64,000 bases of DNA, taken from assembly GCF_003573695.1 (NCBI RefSeq), contig NC_039363.1, forward strand, positions 154,220,406-154,284,405, given 5' to 3'. The stretch's first letter is position 1; each line of letters opens with the position of its first letter. The translations under genes and the position numbers were made by a program. Source of the stretch: Papaver somniferum. Lineage: Eukaryota > Streptophyta > Magnoliopsida > Ranunculales > Papaveraceae. The notes beneath the pieces were generated by a model. That model was not told the origin of the DNA, ran no database searches, and worked only from the letters and a program-made list of their open reading frames with translations. This document shows positions 1-11,658 of the stretch, in pieces.

Positions 1-1912
1 AAAACCGAATTTTTCCGTTCATTGCAAACCTTGGGAATATTTTCGGTTTTATAAATTCCTTGATGTCCAAACATCATTGGTCTAAAAATACCTAAGTTTG
101 CATTTCTAGCAAACTATCTTAAGAGCCGGGCAAACTTCATTTCTTGTTTTTTCTGGTGGAGCTGTCTGTTCGGAGAGGAAAGTATCCTAATTAGGTGAAA
201 TCTCTTACGACTACCAAGTTAAGTCCAATTCAATTGTGCAAAGGTGCAAAAGTTTGTGTCAAAATGTTGGTCCTAATTGGCATGTCCTAAACTTCGAGAA
301 CAAGTGTGGCATGCAAGCCAGCAAAAAGTTAGCAGTTGAATAAGCTTGGATGCGGTTAGGATAACTGACAGTAGTGGTGATGCATAAGAATGTATGTAGT
401 CATTCTTGAAGAAATCTTCATGAAATCTAAATCAACATGATAGCCTCGGTTTGAAGGAGTGTTCAACTAAGGGTCAATTATATTGTGCTTCGTTATGGGA
501 GTTGCATAAGAACGTTGATAATTGGAAGAATGCATGTGGCACAGTGAATTGCTACATTGGGGATTATAGGTGCTGTCTCGCTTCCTTGTTTGTTGCTTAG
601 AAGCGAAAAATGAAGTCACTATTGCAAGATTTGTTAGGTCTTACAAGTTTGCAATTAGTTGGTGCAAGTATTTTCTCAAGTTTGAGTATACTTTCAGTTT
701 AGGTCGTGTGGACCTTGGTGTTGGGAATTGTCTCTCTATGTAAGGTAGTAGTGAATTAAGGTATTTGAGACGAGAGTTTTTGTCTCTTTCATTCAAAGTA
801 AAGCTAGTTCAGTGAAAGATGCTATATAGCATATTAAGCCAAAATATACTATAGAAGATGCTGAAAGTGGAAGAAGCAATAGAGTTGGTGGCATAGTCGA
901 GTTTGTTGTTGAGAGTTATGTGGAAGTGCGACAACATTTGGCAGCGATATCATGGAGTAATGCAGCAAGAATGAAGATATAACTCCATCAAGTATATGAG
1001 TTAAGAGTAACTCATAGTTAGGAAGAACATGATGTTGTTTTTCCGCCACATTAAAGCGTAGCAGTTTGAAAGAGAAACTGAGATTTTGCTGGTTTCAAAG
1101 GCGCGTGAAGAGGAAGCCTTGTCCAAAGTGACGGTGGGATGTCCCGGGTAGTCCTAAGTCATGACTATACCAAAGTCATGCATTTCAATCAAGGTGTTGT
1201 GATAGTGAAAACAAAGAACAACAAGGTGATGGTTCTTTGGCATACAAATGATGCAAGTACGAGAAGGTAAAGTTTGCAATATGATTTGGAGGACAAATTT
1301 AGTAAAAGAGCTGATGCTTACAAAGTGCAGCAAAGGCTATAGGTTGTGGCGCATACCAAGAGTGGTATGAAATCATAGATTGCATACTTTAAGGCATGGT
1401 ATGATTTGGCGTAGGCGCATATGATTTAAGAATGAGGCGAAGTATTATATAAGTCCTATTGAGTTATATGGTGCAACTAAAGTAGCGAAATGAAGACATA
1501 AGACCATATAAATGATCATCATGATCAGTTGGGGAGAATCATTACTTGTGTACCCTTAACAACAAATGATTCATGTGAAGTTCAAGCATAATTCAGGGAA
1601 TTGGCATGAGGAATTTCCAGTTTGCATTTGATTATTGATATACAATTTGAAGTGGAGTTGGAACGTATGCAAAACACAAAAACAAAGTTCAAGTTAGTAG
1701 GATCAATGGAAAAGCGTAAAGCTAAGTGATGTAGATGCTAAGGCAGGGAAGTTAGTTAAGGGAATTTTGCAAGAGCTGACAAAGATTGTTGAAATTTCAG
1801 AAAGGGTTCTGAAAGTGCATGTAGCGAAGATTGAGACCAGTATAGAGTTTATACTTGGTTGCGTTCAACGAGGACGTTGAACAGATTAGGTGGCGGATGT
1901 TTATGACAAGCG
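1..1912. other. unassigned repeat-like DNA without a recognisable gene
   Basis: I see no open frame with a recognisable domain on either strand; the short frames present are interrupted and compositionally ordinary. Around 1868-1901 a CAACGAGGACGTTGAA stretch followed by a G-rich AGGTGGCGGATG resembles the end-of-pol and polypurine region that precedes the 3' LTR in many plant Ty3/gypsy elements. This suggests, by inference only, that the stretch is a decayed 3' portion of such an element in + orientation. No primer-binding site or partner LTR is visible inside the window. Confidence 0.3.
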
Positions 1913-3165
1913 AGGCTAGTGATGCATAATGATTGCATGTTACAGCTTAGCCGGCCAAGCCAGTGATGCTTGCGCGTTACTGCATAGATTGTGAAGCGTT
2001 AAGGTAGTGTTACTCTGAAGGGACAGTAAAGCACAAGGATTGCGATGCGCTGTAAAGTCAGTGGCCAAGTAATGAAGCTTATTGGCTGACACAATGAAGC
2101 TTCATTAAGGAATACAAGGCAGGCCAAGTTGACAAATGCAACATGCGATGTTGACATTGATGCATATCCGCGGAATTGAATTGTCCTAAACTCAAGGATG
2201 ACGCAAGAGTGTAGAATAGGCCAAGAGTTGGCCTATGCATTAGTTCAAGGCTGGACAAAGCTTGAACAGTGCAAACAAGCTAGTAATACAAGAGTAGCAT
2301 TGCTATTGTCAAGCAAATTGGCTAAGTGAAGCATATGACGCATGAATAACCAAAATGAGCTTAAGGAATTGGTCATGATGATTGAAGCACAATGATTGAC
2401 CGTATATTGGATTAAAGCAAGAAGTATGCAGGGCCAAGATGGTCGTGCATTGGATCAAGGCCAAGTTCAGAAATGCACAACAGTGGTGCAATATGGCTCA
2501 GGTGGTGGTTATAAGTTGGTTATTGTATTCACAAGAGTGCCAAAGGTGCGAGACAAGTTGGAAGGGTTATGAAATGAGTTTATAACCTTATTAGAGTATC
2601 CAAAGATGTTTGAGATAAATGCAACATGAATTGGATGGATAACACAAAAGTTAGCAGTTGAAAAACAATGTTGCCGGTTATGGAAGTACCTTATGGGACA
2701 CATGGTTGTTCCATGTGAGTGCAAGTGTTGTGCAGGATTTTTTCCCTTGTAACCATTGTATAAATAGTTTAAGACATTAGAAAATCAGTAGGTTCACATA
2801 GAAGAGAGTTAGTCTCATTGTTTGTGAGAATAAGGCATCACCAAGAGGGTGATGGTTGTTTGGTCCATGTGATGGCTAAGTTTTGTAATATTCCTTCAGT
2901 GCATGCAATAAAATGAGTTTGTTGTAGTATATATTTATGTTCTTATGTTGCTGATTTGTGTGAGTTGATCAATTGGTTTGATGCATGGAAAAAATCTTAT
3001 GCTTATGGGGGCATAAAGAGTTAGAGAGAAATAAGATGAAGACTTTCGTTGCATAAAGCCTTAAGAGTGAAGGCAGATGCATATTATGATGAAAGTATGC
3101 AAGACTGAATATTTGTGGGTGAAGTTGATTCACTGTAACGGGCAATCATTATGCATCACTAGCCT
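1913..3165. repeat. 1.25-kb segment bounded by 33-bp imperfect terminal inverted repeats
   Basis: The left end (1913-1945) and right end (3133-3165) are inverted copies of one another. The outer 24 bp match perfectly (core TGATGCATAATGATTGC at 1920-1936 against 3142-3158), and 7 more bases match after a 2-bp mismatch. Inside are AT-rich DNA, a TAAAATGAG/AATAAA-like polyadenylation context near 2907-2915 and no coding frame. It could be a non-autonomous TIR transposon or a solo LTR whose ends happen to lie in an inverted-repeat context. No clean target duplication settles it. The sequence just outside is CTGG on the right and GCG on the left. Confidence 0.4.
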
Positions 3166-3174
3166 GGCCGGTCA

Positions 3175-3530
3175 TACATACCCATAAAACAATTTATATA
3201 TAGTATTGAGATTGTACAATGGTGTACACACCTACCAAAATCCAGCAAATCCAACATGCATTCCCACAATAAAGGCCAAAAAATCATGAGAGCATAATGG
3301 TGTATAACTATGTACACACTACAAAAATCCAACATCTATACCCATAAAACATGCATATATTATTGAGATAACACAGTGGTGTACAACTATGTACACACAT
3401 ATAAAAAATCTAATAAAACAAACATCCATACCCAAAAAACAACTAATATATATTATTGAGATTGTACAATGGTGTACAACTATGTACACACGTAGAAAAC
3501 CCCAACGAATCTAATATGCATACCTTTTAG
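3175..3530. repeat. degenerate tandem repeats of about 100 bp
   Basis: At least four diverged units each contain ATTGAGAT, a GTGTACAACTATGTACACAC-like core and an AAATCCAACAT/CCATACCCA stretch. The cores fall near 3220, 3300, 3380 and 3478. The core is close to palindromic (TGTACA...TGTACA). It is related in wording to the 33-bp repeats that start at 3742, so the two arrays probably share an origin. No coding potential is seen. Confidence 0.6.
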
Positions 3531-3741
3531 ATAGACTCAACCTTGAAAGATGAAAACTAGTCAGTGTAACAAAAGCACGGGCACATGCACATATGTATAG
3601 GACATTTCTCATATGATCTCTTTTTATAGATCAACTTGATGGTAACAATCTATCAATAAATTTGTAAAAAAATAATCATGTAATCATGTCAATCTACCCA
3701 CGCATATTGTACAATTATGCACATACTAACAAATCAACATG

Positions 3742-3858
3742 TGTACAATTATGTGCACATCAATGATCAATAGGTGTAGAACTATGTGCACATTAATGCT
3801 CAATAGGTGTACAATTACGTGCACATTGAAAATCAATATGTGTACAAATATCTACACT
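3742..3858. repeat. 33-bp minisatellite, left part
   Basis: Three full units (3742-3774, 3775-3807, 3808-3840) and the first part of a fourth carry the pattern TGTACAATTATGTGCACAT plus an AATGATCAATAGG-like tail. A 70-codon open frame over them (3739-3951) exists only because 33 is divisible by three, giving an 11-residue Cys/Met/Thr repeat; I treat it as an artefact. The fourth unit is cut by the LINE at 3859 and resumes at 9094. Confidence 0.8.
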
Positions 3859-4201
3859 ATGGGTATAGTTATATTGTTTATCATAAAAAGGGTTTCGTCA
3901 TTCAAGATTTTGATACAGCGGAATAATGGTTTTGATACTGAAGTGAGCTAGGATTTTTATTATACTGCACTAAACCGAGGATGATGTTCTAAGAAGATTG
4001 AGATTTTGAGCTGGGAGAATCGGCGATATTAGGGGTGCAACTCGGCGACGGAATCGGTGCTTGACTCGGAATTTTTTCTTCATCATTTTCTTGATTTCTG
4101 TTCAACCAAGCATTAATTTCAGGTGATTTTGTTGAATATTACATCAATCATCATGGTTACTGAAATTAATTTGTCTTAAATCAGGTGTTTTATTTCGAAA
4201 A

Positions 4202-5416
4202 ATGGAATCTAAGAAAAAGTCTGATAATAATTCATCAGTTGAAGGTATGAAAATTCCTTCGATTGAATTACCTGATGAATTATTTGAGAAGGGTTTAGAT
4301 CCATGGCGTTTTTCTTTAATTGGTAGATTAAATTTACAGAAGATTAAATTTGCTGATGCTACAATAATTCTTAGAAATCAATGGAAATTAATTGGAGATT
4401 GTAAGCTAATTCCATTAGGTAGAGGTTTCTTTACCATCAAATTAGATAACATTACAGATCGTAACTACATCAAGTCTCAGGTATGGGAAGTTACAGATCA
4501 AATTTTGAAGATTAGAAATTGGGTGTATAACTTTCGACCTATCAGTCAAAGAACTTCTAAGGCGTTTGTTTGGGTGAGATTTCCAGGTTTAGGTCTTGAA
4601 TTCTGGAGTGAATCAATTCTATTCAAAATTTGTGAAGAAATAGGAACTCCAATTAAAATTGATGAAGCAACAGCTAAATGTGATGTTGGATATTATGCAA
4701 ATGTATTGGTTGAGGTGGATTTTGCTTCTTCAGTTCCAAATAAAGTATGGATTGGAACTAAATATGGGTTTTTTTTTTCAAGAGATCTCCATTCCAGATT
4801 GTCCAAAATACTGCAGCTGCTGCAAAATGGTAGGTCACTTTATAACAGAATGTAGAGTTGAAAAAGCAAAAAGGAATGAAACTACTCCACAACAACCTAA
4901 GAGCTCTTCAAAAAGTCCTCAGCAGCCTAATTCAACACTCTGAATGCCTTATATTCAGTAAGTGTTCCTAGATCATTACCCTTTGATATTTGTGATACAT
5001 CAGCAGAAGACAATGAAAGTTCAGTTATCCATACAATTCATGCTACTCCAACAGTGTCAGCTCATCAAATTATTCACACTGCTAATACTGGAAGATTCAG
5101 TCCTCTTGAATGTGTTCAAGAAAATGTTCTTGAAGATACTGAGGTTAATGAAGATAAAAAAGATGATGTTGTAGAAACTCCTCAAATCAAATTTGTAAAT
5201 GGAAAGACAGGAGCTATCTCTGATGAAACTGTTAAGGTCACATCATGGTCTAAAATGGTTGAAAAGCAAGTGATTAATCCTACTTCTATTTCTTCCACTT
5301 CTCAACATTATCCAGGTGCAGTTAAAGGTGGTAATCCAATTGTTACAAATAAGAAACATAATCTCAGACAAAATCAAGGTAAAGGAGGTACCAAAAATCC
5401 TCCACCACCAAGATGA
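4202..5416 (+). pseudogene. LINE ORF1 (RNA-binding protein with CCHC knuckle), frameshifted
   Basis: The N-terminal part (frame of 4202) is the basic, DUF4283-like RNA-binding region common in plant LINE ORF1 proteins, with W-R-F-SLIGRL and GRGFFTIKL stretches. At a run of ten T (4769-4778) the frame shifts by one. The new frame encodes a zinc knuckle C-S-C-C-KMVG-H-FITE-C (4812-4853), then a Gln/Ser/Pro-rich linker. A second compensating shift near 4931-4943 returns to the first frame, which runs through an acidic region to a Pro-rich end at 5416. The whole would be about 400 residues. The T run may be a replication slip or, less likely, a programmed slip site. The stop at 5414-5416 overlaps the ORF2 start as ATGA. 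Confidence 0.85.
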
Positions 5417-8400
5417 AGATCATATATTGGAATATTCGGGGCCTAAGAAGACCTAGGGCTCAGAATAAACTAAGGTCTTTGGTGAACCAATTTAACCCAT
5501 CTCTAGTTTGGGTTGCAGAACCAAAAATTTCTTGTAATACTTCTTTTTGCAGTCAATTAAATCTCTCTGGAATGAAAAGTATGGTGATACACAATTCAAC
5601 CTCAACTACAAAAGGTAACTTATGGTTATTTTGGAATGCTTCTCTATCTACTCCTCAAGTTATTTCAATGTCTAGCCAAATGGTAACAGTCAGTATTGGT
5701 GAAGTACTAATCTCTGGTGTTCATGCTCATGTTAAAAAAAGTCATAGGAAGTTTATCTGGTCTGAGATGGAAATTATTAGTCAGATACAAAAACCATGGG
5801 TTGTTGTAGGTGATTTCAATGCTATAATTTCACCTGAAGAAAAATTTGGTGGTAAAGCTCCTAACAGAAGTTCAATGATGGATTTTCTTAATTGCCTGAA
5901 TGAATGCAACTTAATTCAAGCTCCTAGCACAGGACAGCAATACACCTGGTCCAATTGTCAACAAGGTACAAAAAGAATCCTATGTGTCTTAGATAGAGTT
6001 GTTTTCAATTCTTTGTGGTTACAAAAATATGGTGATTGGGGATATAAGGTTGGATTAAGGATAATTTCAGATCATGCTCCTTTATTATGTGGTTGTGCAA
6101 GTATACCAAGACCAAAAAATGTTCCCTGGAAATTTCAGAAAATGTGGATTGATCATCCATTATTCTTAAGTGAAGTGAAGAAAGTATGGACTGAGAATAT
6201 TATTGGAGATCCATCATTTATTTTCTTGCAGAAGCTAAAGAATTTAAAAAAGGTTCTAAGTGAGTGGAATTGGAGTATTTTTGGTAACATTAATACAAAA
6301 ATTAAAGAGGCAGAAGTGAAGGTTCAAAAAGCAATGGAGCTATCTGATCAAAATCCCTTAAATGAAAATCTCTTACCAACTTAGTAGCAGCTCAAAATGA
6401 ATATGCAACAAGAGAAGTTCAAGCAAATACTCTTATGAGACTTAAATCCAGAGCAAAATGGATTAAAGATGGTTCTGCAAACACTGCTTACTTTCATGCT
6501 AGAATGAAGATTAGACAAGCAAGAAATACAATCAGTGAACTAGAAGATGCAGATGGAAATATTATTAGTGATCAATCTCAAATTGCAAACATTTTAGTCA
6601 AACATTTTCAACAAAAATTTGAAGCTCAAGATGTGGATGTTTCTGAAGAATTGCTTGATGTTATTCCTTCAGTTATTACAAATGAAGATCAAGAAATGTT
6701 GGACTCCATTCCCACCACAGAAGAAATCAAGAAAATTGTTTTTGAAATGAACTCAGATAGTGCACCTGGTCCAGATGGATTTCCTGGATCATTTTATAAA
6801 AGTTGCTGGGATATAATTCAGTTGGATTTAAAAAATGGCATACAATTCTGTTGGAGAAGAAGGTTTATCCCCAAGGGCCTAAATTCAAATTTCCTAACCC
6901 TCATTCCTAAATGTGCAGGTGCTAAGAAACCAAGTCAATACATACCAATTGGATTGAGTAATGTATTGTTCAAAATTTTCACAAAGATAATTTCTGTCAG
7001 AATGAATGGACTCATGGAGAAGTTAATTTCATCACAACAGGTTGCTTATGTTAAAGGGAGAAGCATTCAAGAACAAATACTTCTAGCTTCAGAGATGGTT
7101 AATGAAATGAGGAAAAAGAGAAGAGGTGGTAATGTGGCTTTGAAACTGGACATATCTCAGGCTTATGATTCTGTAAGTTGGACTTTTCTTCTTAAAGTTA
7201 TGCGCAAATATGGATTTTCTTCATCTTGGTGTAATTGGTTGTTAAGCATTTTTGAATCTGCAAAATTATCAGTAATGATCAATGGAGGACCATGTGGTTT
7301 CTTCTCAATGCATAGTGGTCTTAAGCAGGGTGATCCATTATCCCCTATTTTATTTATTTTGATGGAGGATGTATTGAGTAGGAATATCACAAATTTGGTT
7401 AATACAGGGAAAATAACTCCAATGGTAGTCAGGAATGGAATATACCCAACTCACTTATTTTTTGCTGATGATGTTTTCTTATTCTGCAATGGAGCTAAGA
7501 AGACTTTGCTTTGTCTATTCAAGCTGATTGAAAAATATCAACATAGCTCAGGTCAGATGATTAACAAAGCCAAAAGCAAGTGTTTTATTGATGGCACCAA
7601 TTCAGTCAGAAAGCACCAAATTAGCAGTATAATTGGTATGGATATATCTTGTTTTCCAGATAAGTATCTTGGTATCATTCTAGCTCCAGGAAGGGTAACT
7701 ACAGAAATGGTTTGGCCAATGGTACTTATGCTTCAGAGTAAACTTGCATCTTGGAAAGGAAAATTACTATCCTTTCATGATAGACTGATTCTTGTTAAAA
7801 CAGTGTTGTGCAGTTACCCTCTTTACAATATGGCAGTTTACAAATGGCCATCTTCTGTTATTAAGATCTGTGAAAAACTAATAAGAAACTTTCTATGGTC
7901 AGGTGATGGTGAGATTAGAAAGTACAAAACTTTATCTTGGAAGAAGATCTGTGTGCCATACAATGAAGGTGGCTTGGGTATTAGAAGGCTAGAAGTCTTT
8001 AACAAAATTTTGCTGATGAAAATGATGTGGAAATTGATATACTCATCAGATGAATGGGCTCTGTTTTTTACAGCTAAGTTCAAAGATAAATATGGTATAT
8101 GGTTTTCAAAATGGAAATTATCATCTGTAAGAGCAGGTCTGCAATGGGCTTGGCTTACTTTACAAGAAGACATCTCTTGGAAGGTTGGAAATGGAGCTAA
8201 CATCTCTGTCTGGTTTGATAACTGGTATGGATCATCCCCACTAATCAATGAAATTGGTTACACAGAATTTATCCATAACAATATGCAATTAAAAGTTCAG
8301 AACTTAATCAGGAATAACCAATGGAATATACATCCTCAGTTGCAGCATTTGTTACAGTATGATAATTTGCCTCAGATCCACAGTGGAAGTGATTCCATAA

Positions 8401-9056
8401 TATGGAACCTACATACAAGTGGTCTGTTCAATAATGCAAAGGCAGTGGAGAAAATAAGACACAAGGAAGACAAGGTAGAATGGTCTTCTTATATATGGAG
8501 AAAATCCTTGCATCCAACTATTGCCAGCAACATTTGGAAACTTCTGCAGGGAGTTTATGTGAATGATGACATGAAAAGAAAGCAGGGATATGAAATGCCT
8601 TCTAGGTGCTGTATCTGCAAATCAGAACAGGATTTTATGGAGCATACACTGTGGCTTTGTGAATTCAGTGTTCAGGTTTGGAATTGGCTTAGTAATATGT
8701 TTCAATTTCCCAGGCCATACTCTTTTTCAGATGTTTTCTCTGCAGCAAAACAACACAGTCCTTTCATTGATGAAGTATGGACTGTTTCTTCTTGTACTGT
8801 CATTAAGGAACTATGGTTTCAAAGAAACAGGATTTTCTTTGAAGGTGGTGATGTTAACTTTCATGGCTTCAAGCACAGGATAATGAAGACAGTCAAAGAA
8901 CATGGAGTTAGAATAAGAGGAGTTAGATGGAATAAAACTATGAAAACCAAATTCTTAGTTACCTTAAAATTGATTCTTAAATTTCATTTTCTTGTAATTT
9001 TTTTGCTATGTTATTTGTGTTATAGTACCTTTTGTAACCTTTTAGTTTGTCAATAA
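5413..9056 (+). pseudogene. LINE ORF2: endonuclease, reverse transcriptase, Zn-binding C terminus
   Basis: The first frame (5413-6384) is an APE-type endonuclease: NIRG near residue 8, VAEPK near 37, GDFN near 135 and SDHAP near 221 mark metal-binding and catalytic positions. A one-base shift at about 6366-6384 moves the reading to the frame open until 9056. That part holds the reverse transcriptase: PGPDG, the KLDISQAYD catalytic aspartate, GLKQGDPLSP and the FADD active site (about 7459-7470). The end has a Cys-rich zf-RVT type region (C-C-I-C...H...C near 8600-8670). No RNase H domain is seen. All catalytic motifs look intact, so the single shift near 6370 is the main lesion. The start at 5413 is chosen because it overlaps the ORF1 stop and gives the endonuclease its usual N terminus. 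Confidence 0.92.
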
Positions 9057-9094
9057 TAAATAAAAGGTGATTCAGCCAAAAAAAAAAAAAAAAA
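9050..9094 (+). terminator. LINE polyadenylation signal and A tail
   Basis: AATAATAAATAAAA at about 9052-9065 provides overlapping AATAAA signals directly after the ORF2 stop. A run of 17 A (9078-9094) forms the 3' end, its last base shared with the target duplication. The close spacing means almost no 3' untranslated region. Confidence 0.8.
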
Positions 9095-9165
9095 TCTACA
9101 CTTTAACAATCCATATGTTTACAACTATGTGCACATTAACATTTCGATACCAAAATGTAGAATAA
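9094..9165. repeat. 33-bp minisatellite, right part, resuming after the LINE
   Basis: After the A tail, ATCTACACTTTAACAATCC completes the unit cut at 3858, and the next unit (TTTACAACTATGTGCACATT..., from 9118) follows at exact 33-bp spacing. The array then decays. Confidence 0.75.
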
Positions 9166-11587
9166 ATATCAAAACATGGCCTCTGGATATTATAGCTTGT
9201 GTACAGATGCACCTTGTGACAATAGTTTAGCCGTTTTAGGTTTTCGGGTTTACAAATCCAAGTTGTTAGTATATGTCATAAAGATTGCATATATCTAACT
9301 ATCGGGTTTAACATGCATACATCATATAAGGAATAGAAAGGGTAAAGACAGACATCATTTAGCACACCAAGGGGTCACAATTTTCAAGCATTACCACTAC
9401 GTCCCATCATCTGTCTGATAGAGGTATCATAACAAAGTGGGCTTACCATTAAACCCAAGATGTGAGACCTACGTCGAGGCTCTCTCGCTTCTTGGCAAAA
9501 AGAACAGTAATGGCAAAAGTAGTAGGTGAAAAAGTCACATGTTGGCTCACACTATTCAAGCTGCAACCCATCCTTCATGATGCTTCCACAACAACCACAA
9601 GAATTAGTTAGTGACTCACAGACACGCTGTTTACAAGTATACTGTTAAGTTAATCTGAAAATCTAGAGCAATCGCGTTTTCAGAAACTCAACCAGGTCTT
9701 TAAATTTGTATTCATAAGAAGGTAAAAGAAGATAGATGGGCTAAAAGGTGAATAACCATTGAAACTAATAAGAAGAAAGGAACAATAGTCATAAAAAGTA
9801 CACATCAAGAATCAGCGTATATAATTAGGTACACATTAATGTATACAACTAAGTGCACATTAAAAATTGAAAAAAAAATGATAATTATTATTAGGTAGGT
9901 GAGAATACAAAAAATAATAATAAGGATAATTTTGGAATCAAGGTGTTGATATTATGTTGTCCATTATAATGCAATAAAAAGGTGCACCACCATGTACACA
10001 CTGACAATAAACAAGTGTATAAATATGTACACATTAATATTCAACATGTGTACAACTATGTACACATAAACAACACACGTCGACAGGTTGTAGTTTGAGT
10101 AAAATAGGAAAGTGATAATGCTAAAGTTGCAAGAATTTGGCTTGATTTCATATAAATAACCTTAACCACTGCGCCAACATATTTATAATAAGTAATGACA
10201 CTGATGTTGCTAGACAATGCAGCAATCAAAAGCTACATATGCAGTCTTTCTCTTTATTAGACCTCGTTGTGACACAAGGAACATTGTTATATACTTGCAC
10301 ACAAGTGAACCAACTAAACAACAACATTATAATGGGAGAACATAAACAATCAAAATGAAAATCAACAACCAGTTTCTGGATAAGAAAGTATTTACTTGCA
10401 CAATGGACTTGTCATTAGTGGTGTTTTGTGCATCATACACAATTTTATACAATAATTCTATAACACAAGCACATCTGAAGTTTAAAATTGATTGCATTCT
10501 AGCCTTGAAAAAATGGTTGTAGCATACCAGCACATTGTACCAAAGGTAAAATTTAGTTCTGGAACCATTCATCATTCTTGTTTCATTCAATATAATACCA
10601 GGGCTGAGCTTAGCTAAAATTTTAAGATTGTATAGGTTCCATAAGTATCTGAAGCAAACCAGGACTGAAGCAAAGATAATTCAAGGAGACTAAGAATGGG
10701 TCAAAATAACAAATAGTCTCGGCCAACGGTCCCCCTAGGCCTACAACAATCATAAGCATCCTTCAAAGTCACAATACCCATTACTTTCTTCAATATTAAT
10801 TGGAAATTGTTATATTGCATGTATGGCTTAATCAATTTGTTTATGTTTTTCATACTTGTAGGTCTTTGGATTTTTTTTTCCTTTCGATAAATTTTTTTAG
10901 GGAAAAAACACATAAATCAATGAAGTTTGGAAATAAACAGAGAAATAGTAAGGTTGAAATTGAAGAAAATACCAAGTCCCTCCCAAGAAGCCGACCACTA
11001 TTAAAGGTTTTACTATATAGATGTTGTAATGCGCACGATAAGATTTCTAATAACTAAACGCAATTTACTATGTGACATCCTTGTTAAGAACCGAAGGACA
11101 TCTACATCCAACTCCAAGGGTAAGTACTGATTTCATTTCATTTCAACAACCTAACTATTTGGCACAATACTGATATAATAAAATGGATTATATATGCTTC
11201 ATAAACGTACGCCTATGATGCATATGCGCTCATGTATCCCTGCCACAGAGATAATTTTTTTTATGAGGATGGAAATTTGGAACTCTTGGTGCCAGGAATC
11301 GTACTTCGAGTTTAATGATAAACACATGTCTCTATCCAGATAGGACTCCCTGCTCTCACAACAAAGACTGGAGTTAGCATAATGATATCTCATAAATAAC
11401 TATTATAAATGACAACAAAATGAAATTTATTTTAATAATAACAGATAGAACAACAAAAGGTGTCTTTTGAACTCCTAACATACTCCACATCCAGTAATTC
11501 AAAAAACAGACTCATGTAATCAACGACAGTGAAAAACAACTATTACTTCCCAAACTTTCACCAATACGTGTTTGCTTCATCTTAAAA
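9166..11587. other. AT-rich intergenic DNA with scattered repeat relics
   Basis: No gene is supported. The short frames on both strands lack domains and are AT-biased. One - strand frame ending at 10701 contains a compositionally less simple stretch (VTLKDAYDCC...RG near 10710-10780) that could be a host exon relic, but I cannot identify it. Cores of the TGTACA repeat family reappear at 9800-10080. Confidence 0.4.
9800..10080. repeat. diverged TGTACA-type repeats
   Basis: Cores such as ATTAGGTACACATTAATGTAT, ACAACTAAGTGCACATTAA and GTGTACAACTATGTACACAT recur irregularly. They match the 33-bp units left of the LINE, so this repeat family extends over at least 7 kb around the insertion. Confidence 0.55.
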
Positions 11588-11658
11588 GGATATATGCTTC
11601 TAACTAAAATAAGATATCGATCTTAGAAAAGGATCTGACTAAAGAAAGATATGTCACC
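11588..11658. repeat. flanking repeat, left copy, abutting E1
   Basis: About 70 bp containing TAAGATATCGATCTTAGAAA and ACTAAAGAAAGATATG recur, with one small extra segment, at 36704-36795 just beyond the other end of E1. The right copy has internal repetition, so a local tandem repeat probably existed before E1 inserted. Confidence 0.65.

Larger units (their letters stand above)
3859..9093 (+). mobile_element. near-complete plant LINE (L1-like non-LTR retrotransposon)
   Basis: The element runs from a 5' leader (3859-4201) through ORF1 and ORF2 to an A tract. It is flanked by a 9-bp duplication ATCTACACT (3850-3858 and 9094-9102). It mobilises by target-primed reverse transcription using the ORF2 endonuclease and reverse transcriptase. 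Removing one duplication copy restores an exact 33-bp minisatellite unit, which independently fixes both ends. Length is about 5.2 kb, normal for full-length plant L1-type elements. At least three frameshifts inactivate it, yet both frames are otherwise long and open, so it is fairly young. Confidence 0.93.

Noticed and set aside
3739..3951. 70-codon frame with Cys/Met/Thr repeats
   Set aside because: It is the translation of a 33-bp minisatellite whose length is a multiple of three.
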